The notes under the pieces: generated by a model
The model's input: the letters and a program-made list of their open reading frames with translations, nothing else
Database searches by the model: none
What the model was told of the DNA's origin: nothing
In this document: in pieces, positions 4,720 to 5,661 of the stretch
How positions within the stretch are numbered: the stretch's first letter is position 1
Layout of the letters: each line of letters opens with the position of its first letter
Made by a program: the position numbers and the translations under genes
From: Xanthobacteraceae bacterium
GTDB lineage: Bacteria; Pseudomonadota; Alphaproteobacteria; Rhizobiales; Xanthobacteraceae
Assembly: GCA_030039655.1 (NCBI GenBank)
Contig: JASHVC010000518.1
Span: forward strand, 1-5,661
Direction: 5' to 3'
Length of the DNA stretch: 5,661 bases

Positions 4720-5445
4720 CTATTTCAGATCGAGGGAACTAACGAAGTCATCTGTGCTCAACGTGTTCGCAAGGGTGTTCTTGTCGTGGAGGGAGCGACC
4801 GTCTAGTGCTGTGGAATAATATGCTGGTATCCAAGGCAGCTTCACCGTGATCCCCGTCGTGATGGGCTCATCGGTGCTCTCCAGCGTGATTTCGTTCCAG
4901 CTGACGTCTGGACCCAGCGTTGCCTGAAGGTTATTTGGATCGACCTCGATCACGGTCTTTGGATCGTTGATATCCGTGAAGGTCACGAGATCCGGCAAAT
5001 CATCCGAAGTGATCCTGTGCGGGCCGCGCAGACGGCCAAAACGCGGTATGTCGTCCCTGTAATCGGCCGACGGAACGAGCCTATAGATGCGGCACATGAG
5101 TTCTGTGCTCGGTCCCGCGTCAAGGGTCCATATGTTGCTGTGTCCGACTGGAGGACTTGGGCGGTAGCTCGTCAGCAACGCGATAACGGGTCTCGCCCCC
5201 GGACCAAGATCGAGATACAGCGCCTCGCCACGGAGCTTGTGCATGGTGCCTCTTTCAGGAACCGAGACATTCCAAAACAGCACCTCGACGACACTTGACC
5301 CACGCTTGATGCCCGCGGGCGTATTGACCGCCAGCGTTAGCTTGTAGCGGTAGCTCTCAGTTCTCCAAACGACGGAAACGCAGCCATAGACCGCGGCGAT
5401 GACGAGGCTGCACACGACTGCAAACTTGATCAGGCGCTGCCTCAT
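4720..5445 (-). CDS. Membrane-anchored uncharacterised protein, paralog B
   Basis: From ATG 5445 the product is 241 residues. Residues 1-7 are MRQRLIK, then a hydrophobic segment (8-26) with VYGC at 19-22 as in paralog A, so the body is again probably extracytoplasmic. Motifs in order are YRYKLTLAV (about 32-40), KRGSSVVEV (about 47-55), ALYLDLGPGARPVIALL, a Cys-containing middle region, LPDLVTFTDINDPKTV, a VDPNNLQATLGPDV element, and ITLESTDEPITTGI then LPWIP near the end. The last 30 or so residues (DGRSLHDKNTL onward) have no match in paralog A. An in-frame ATG at 5550 would add 35 residues, but that extension is Pro/Arg-rich and paralog A starts exactly at MRQRL, so 5445 is preferred despite a weak ribosome binding site. 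It is the first gene of the minus-strand run that continues into the 31-residue ORF and paralog A. Confidence 0.78.
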   Translation of the reverse strand: MRQRLIKFAVVCSLVIAAVYGCVSVVWRTESYRYKLTLAVNTPAGIKRGSSVVEVLFWNVSVPERGTMHKLRGEALYLDLGPGARPVIALLTSYRPSPPVGHSNIWTLDAGPSTELMCRIYRLVPSADYRDDIPRFGRLRGPHRITSDDLPDLVTFTDINDPKTVIEVDPNNLQATLGPDVSWNEITLESTDEPITTGITVKLPWIPAYYSTALDGRSLHDKNTLANTLSTDDFVSSLDLK

Positions 5446-5452
5446 CGCGTGG
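5375..5452. repeat. Direct repeat copy 2: shared 5' end of paralog B
   Basis: This is the partner of 4529-4606. Of the eight differences inside the first 24 codons, five change the amino acid and three are silent, by hand comparison. Few silent changes point to recent duplication or gene conversion. Confidence 0.8.
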
Positions 5453-5625
5453 TGCTCATCTGGCAGCTTTCCTTCGCCCGCAGATGATCGGAGGGGTCCC
5501 GGCCAGGTCTTCGGCATTTCGGGAAGCCGGCAGCCTCGCACAGCGACCATATACGAAGCATACCTAAAAAAGCATCTCTGCGCGGGCCGCTAAGAAGGCA
5601 GAGCCTGTAAGTTCGGAGGTCCGTT

Positions 5626-5661
5626 ATGGGTCTTGGCCGTTTCAAAACGCTCTGCGGCGAG
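5626..5661 (+). CDS. Start of an unidentified gene, cut by the right window edge
   Basis: A strong Shine-Dalgarno, GGAGG at 5614-5618, lies seven bases before ATG 5626. Twelve codons are visible, reading MGLGRFKTLCGE, with the frame still open at the edge. The gene would be divergent from paralog B, leaving about 180 bases between the two starts for both promoters. Twelve residues do not identify a family. Confidence 0.45.
   Translation, partial: MGLGRFKTLCGE

Noticed and set aside
5442..5561. Minus-strand 39-residue frame whose TGA overlaps the start of paralog B as ATGA
   Set aside because: The overlap is suggestive of coupling, but there is no ribosome binding site and the Cys/Arg-rich peptide is not recognisable. 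ATGA arises here simply from ATG followed by AGG.
5566..5576. Run TTTTTTA on the minus strand, a possible -1 slippery heptamer
   Set aside because: It is not inside any supported coding frame, so programmed frameshifting has no context.

Overview
The window comes from a GC-rich bacterium, most likely an alphaproteobacterium of the Rhizobiales (Bradyrhizobium-like). This rests on the style of the secreted protein at 1141-1878, on strong G/C preference at third codon positions in the believable genes, and on the protein families present. It is an inference from composition and recalled family resemblance, not from a marker gene. There is no rRNA, tRNA, CRISPR array, transposase or integrase. 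Gene density is low, many genes are short, and several reading frames look broken, as in an accessory or decaying genomic island.

Layout. Positions 1-328 (+) hold what looks like a multiply frameshifted remnant of an unrecognised gene. At 452-733 (-) lies an intact DUF4242 (SCO4226-like, small nickel-binding fold) gene, followed by about 400 bases with no gene I can support. At 1141-1878 (-) is an exported two-domain protein, with two adjacent stem-loops just beyond its stop. At 2028-2282 (-) is a small unknown ORF whose coding signal runs upstream of its first ATG and then stops, suggesting a lost 5' end. At 2362-2498 (+) is the C-terminal relic of a class I cytochrome c, with its Met-ligand motif but no heme-binding half. 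At 2641-2988 (-) is a small two-helix membrane protein. At 3278-3625 (+) are two overlapping tiny membrane-protein frames, the first apparently split by a single-base frameshift.

The most structured part is 3773-5445 (-), a compact run of four same-strand frames. Two are paralogous membrane-anchored proteins of an uncharacterised family (726 and 684 bp). Between them sits a 31-residue ORF, and a small, possibly frameshifted ORF begins one base after the last of the larger genes. The two paralogs share a nearly identical first 26 codons (anchor segment) and then diverge abruptly, so they look mosaic. The 31-residue ORF resembles the first residues of a larger enzyme-like protein, which suggests that a repeated partner-plus-anchored-protein unit has lost most of one partner. 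An effector/immunity reading is possible but speculative. At the right edge a new plus-strand gene begins at 5626 behind a good ribosome binding site and runs out of the window.

Functionally, the window shows surface and envelope proteins (exported, anchored or membrane-embedded) plus one small cytosolic metal-binding-type protein. No complete pathway is visible. The best lead is the mosaic paralog cluster, and the best-supported new annotation is the cytochrome c relic.
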